Assembly: GCF_001894945.1 (NCBI RefSeq)
Contig: NZ_BCXE01000033.1
Span: 154,435 to 218,434 of the forward strand
Length of the DNA stretch: 64,000 nt
Direction of reading: 5' to 3'
Origin: Rhodococcus ruber NBRC 15591
Lineage (GTDB): Bacteria > Actinomycetota > Actinomycetes > Mycobacteriales > Mycobacteriaceae
The position numbers and the translations under genes are program-made. The notes beneath the pieces are model-generated. The model did not search any database, had not been told where the DNA came from, and was given only the letters and a program-made list of their open reading frames with translations. Shown here in pieces: positions 62,815-64,000 of this stretch; position 1 is the first letter of the stretch; each line of letters begins with the position of its first letter.

Positions 62815-64000
62815 GTGACTGCCGTAGCGCCCCAGCCAGTCCCGGAGATAGCTGCAGCGAGGCCGTACCCGCCGCGGCAGGGACCCAAGGGCTCGTTCTT
62901 CTACAAGATGATCACGACCACGGATCCCAAGATGCTCGGGATCATGTACATGGTCACCTCGTTCGCGTTCTTCCTCATCGGCGGCGTGATGGCTCTGCTC
63001 ATCCGCACCGAACTCGCGGTTCCGGGTCTGCAGTTCCTGTCGAACGAGCAGTACAACCAGCTGTTCACCATGCACGGCACGATCATGCTGCTGATGTACG
63101 CGACCCCGGTCGTGTTCGCCTTCGCGAACTACATCCTGCCGCTGCAGATCGGCGCCCCCGACGTCGCGTTCCCGCGCCTGAACTCCTTCAGCTACTGGCT
63201 GTACCTGTTCGGCGCCACGATCGTGACCGCCGGCTTCATCACCCCCGGTGGTGCGGCCGACTTCGGCTGGACCGCGTACAGCCCGCTCACCAGCGAGCTG
63301 CACTCGCCCGGCGTCGGCGGTGACTTCTGGGTCCTCGGCCTCGGTGTGATGGGTCTGGGCACCATCCTCGGTGCGGTCAACTTCATCACCACCGTGGTGT
63401 GCCTGCGCGCCCCCGGCATGACCATGTTCCGGATGCCGATCTTCACCTGGAACATCCTCATCACCAGCGTGCTGATCCTCCTGGCGTTCCCGCTGCTGAC
63501 CGCTGCGTTCTTCGGCCTCTTCGTCGACCGCCACCTCGGTGGGCACATCTTCGACCCCGCCAACGGCGGTGTCATGCTGTGGCAGCACCTGTTCTGGTTC
63601 TTCGGTCACCCCGAGGTGTACATCATCGCGCTGCCGTTCTTCGGCATCGTCTCGGAGATCTTCCCGGTCTTCTCCCGCAAGCCGATCTTCGGCTACACCG
63701 GCCTGGTCTACGCGACCCTGGCGATCGCGGCGCTCTCCATCGCGGTGTGGGCGCACCACATGTACGCCACCGGCGCCGTGCTGCTGCCGTACTTCTCGTT
63801 CATGACGTTCCTGATCGCGGTGCCCACCGGCGTGAAGTTCTTCAACTGGATCGGCACCATGTGGAAGGGCCACCTGACGTTCGAGTCGCCGATGCTGTTC
63901 TCGGTCGGCTTCATCGTCACCTTCCTGTTCGGCGGCCTGTCCGGCGTCATCCTCGCCAGCCCGCCGCTCGACTTCCACGTGACGGACTCCTACTTCGTCA
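62815..64000 (+). CDS. ctaD: Cytochrome c oxidase subunit I (3' truncated)
   Basis: This is the first 395 codons of the heme-copper oxidase catalytic subunit. Landmarks are [17 protein letters not shown] (heme a ligand His), [15 protein letters not shown] (CuB His and the cross-linked Tyr), and AHHMYATG (CuB histidines). The open frame runs off the window. The GTG start follows a perfect AGGAGG (62805-62810). It is the terminal oxidase of the bcc-aa3 supercomplex in actinobacteria. The place next to a fecB gene matches M. tuberculosis ctaD (Rv3043c). Confidence 0.95.
   Translation, partial: MTAVAPQPVPEIAAARPYPPRQGPKGSFFYKMITTTDPKMLGIMYMVTSFAFFLIGGVMALLIRTELAVPGLQFLSNEQYNQLFTMHGTIMLLMYATPVVFAFANYILPLQIGAPDVAFPRLNSFSYWLYLFGATIVTAGFITPGGAADFGWTAYSPLTSELHSPGVGGDFWVLGLGVMGLGTILGAVNFITTVVCLRAPGMTMFRMPIFTWNILITSVLILLAFPLLTAAFFGLFVDRHLGGHIFDPANGGVMLWQHLFWFFGHPEVYIIALPFFGIVSEIFPVFSRKPIFGYTGLVYATLAIAALSIAVWAHHMYATGAVLLPYFSFMTFLIAVPTGVKFFNWIGTMWKGHLTFESPMLFSVGFIVTFLFGGLSGVILASPPLDFHVTDSYFV

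Overview
The window is high-GC actinobacterial chromosome with many GTG starts, dense genes and short overlaps. Gene content and order point to a mycolic-acid actinomycete close to Rhodococcus. Indicators are a mycothiol-dependent formaldehyde dehydrogenase, a mycoredoxin, WhiB7 and WhiB3-type regulators, a resuscitation-promoting factor and an UPF0182 protein. From memory, four blocks match Mycobacterium tuberculosis order: Rv3200c-Rv3193c, fadE24-fadE23/Rv3137, prfB-Rv3104c-Rv3103c-ftsE-ftsX-smpB, and nrdHIEF-fecB-ctaD. I see no prophage, IS element, integron or CRISPR array.

Layout, 0-16 kb: a truncated K+ channel, nudC, a TetR/SDR pair around a two-operator promoter, mycoredoxin, uvrD2, and whiB7 with a complete leader (autoregulated-type promoter, 49-codon uORF, attenuator). 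Next comes a conserved but poorly understood block: ABC1 kinase, ThiF/cyclodehydratase-like protein, DUF2342 metallopeptidase-like protein, PDZ-S16 protease, PPA1309 protein and UPF0182 membrane protein. An Rpf and the initiator tRNA follow.

16-34 kb: an acyl-CoA ligase, a paired acyl-CoA dehydrogenase operon behind palindromic operators, a HisN-type phosphatase, prfB, an MscS channel with an apparent CTG start, ftsEX, smpB and ssrA. These are followed by twin fluoride channels, phosphoglucomutase, an MFS pump, a MauE-DsbA redox pair and two identical tRNA-Ala(GGC) genes.

34-44 kb: a degenerate acyl-CoA ligase with an IclR regulator, a HATPase-LuxR fusion regulator, gluconokinase, a WhiB3-like protein, and a mycothiol formaldehyde dehydrogenase with an MBL hydrolase whose start lies in a perfect 30-bp tandem duplication. 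A CobW GTPase and a DEAD-box helicase follow.

44-56 kb: molybdenum cofactor genes (moaE, a moaC-moaB fusion, moeA, moaA, moaD), nadE, a fructosamine-kinase/nucleosidase pair, a TetR-controlled flavin reductase, and a three-subunit PaoABC-like molybdenum hydroxylase that would use the cofactor. 56-64 kb: nrdHIEF behind two NrdR boxes, a very long hairpin, two FecB-like lipoproteins behind an IdeR-type box, and the 5' part of ctaD.

Most of the window is core housekeeping and redox/stress biology. The unusual material is regulatory architecture (whiB7 leader, three TetR-type operators, tandem NrdR boxes), two protein oddities (HATPase-LuxR fusion, degenerate acyl-CoA ligase) and the conserved ThiF/protease/UPF0182 block of unknown function.
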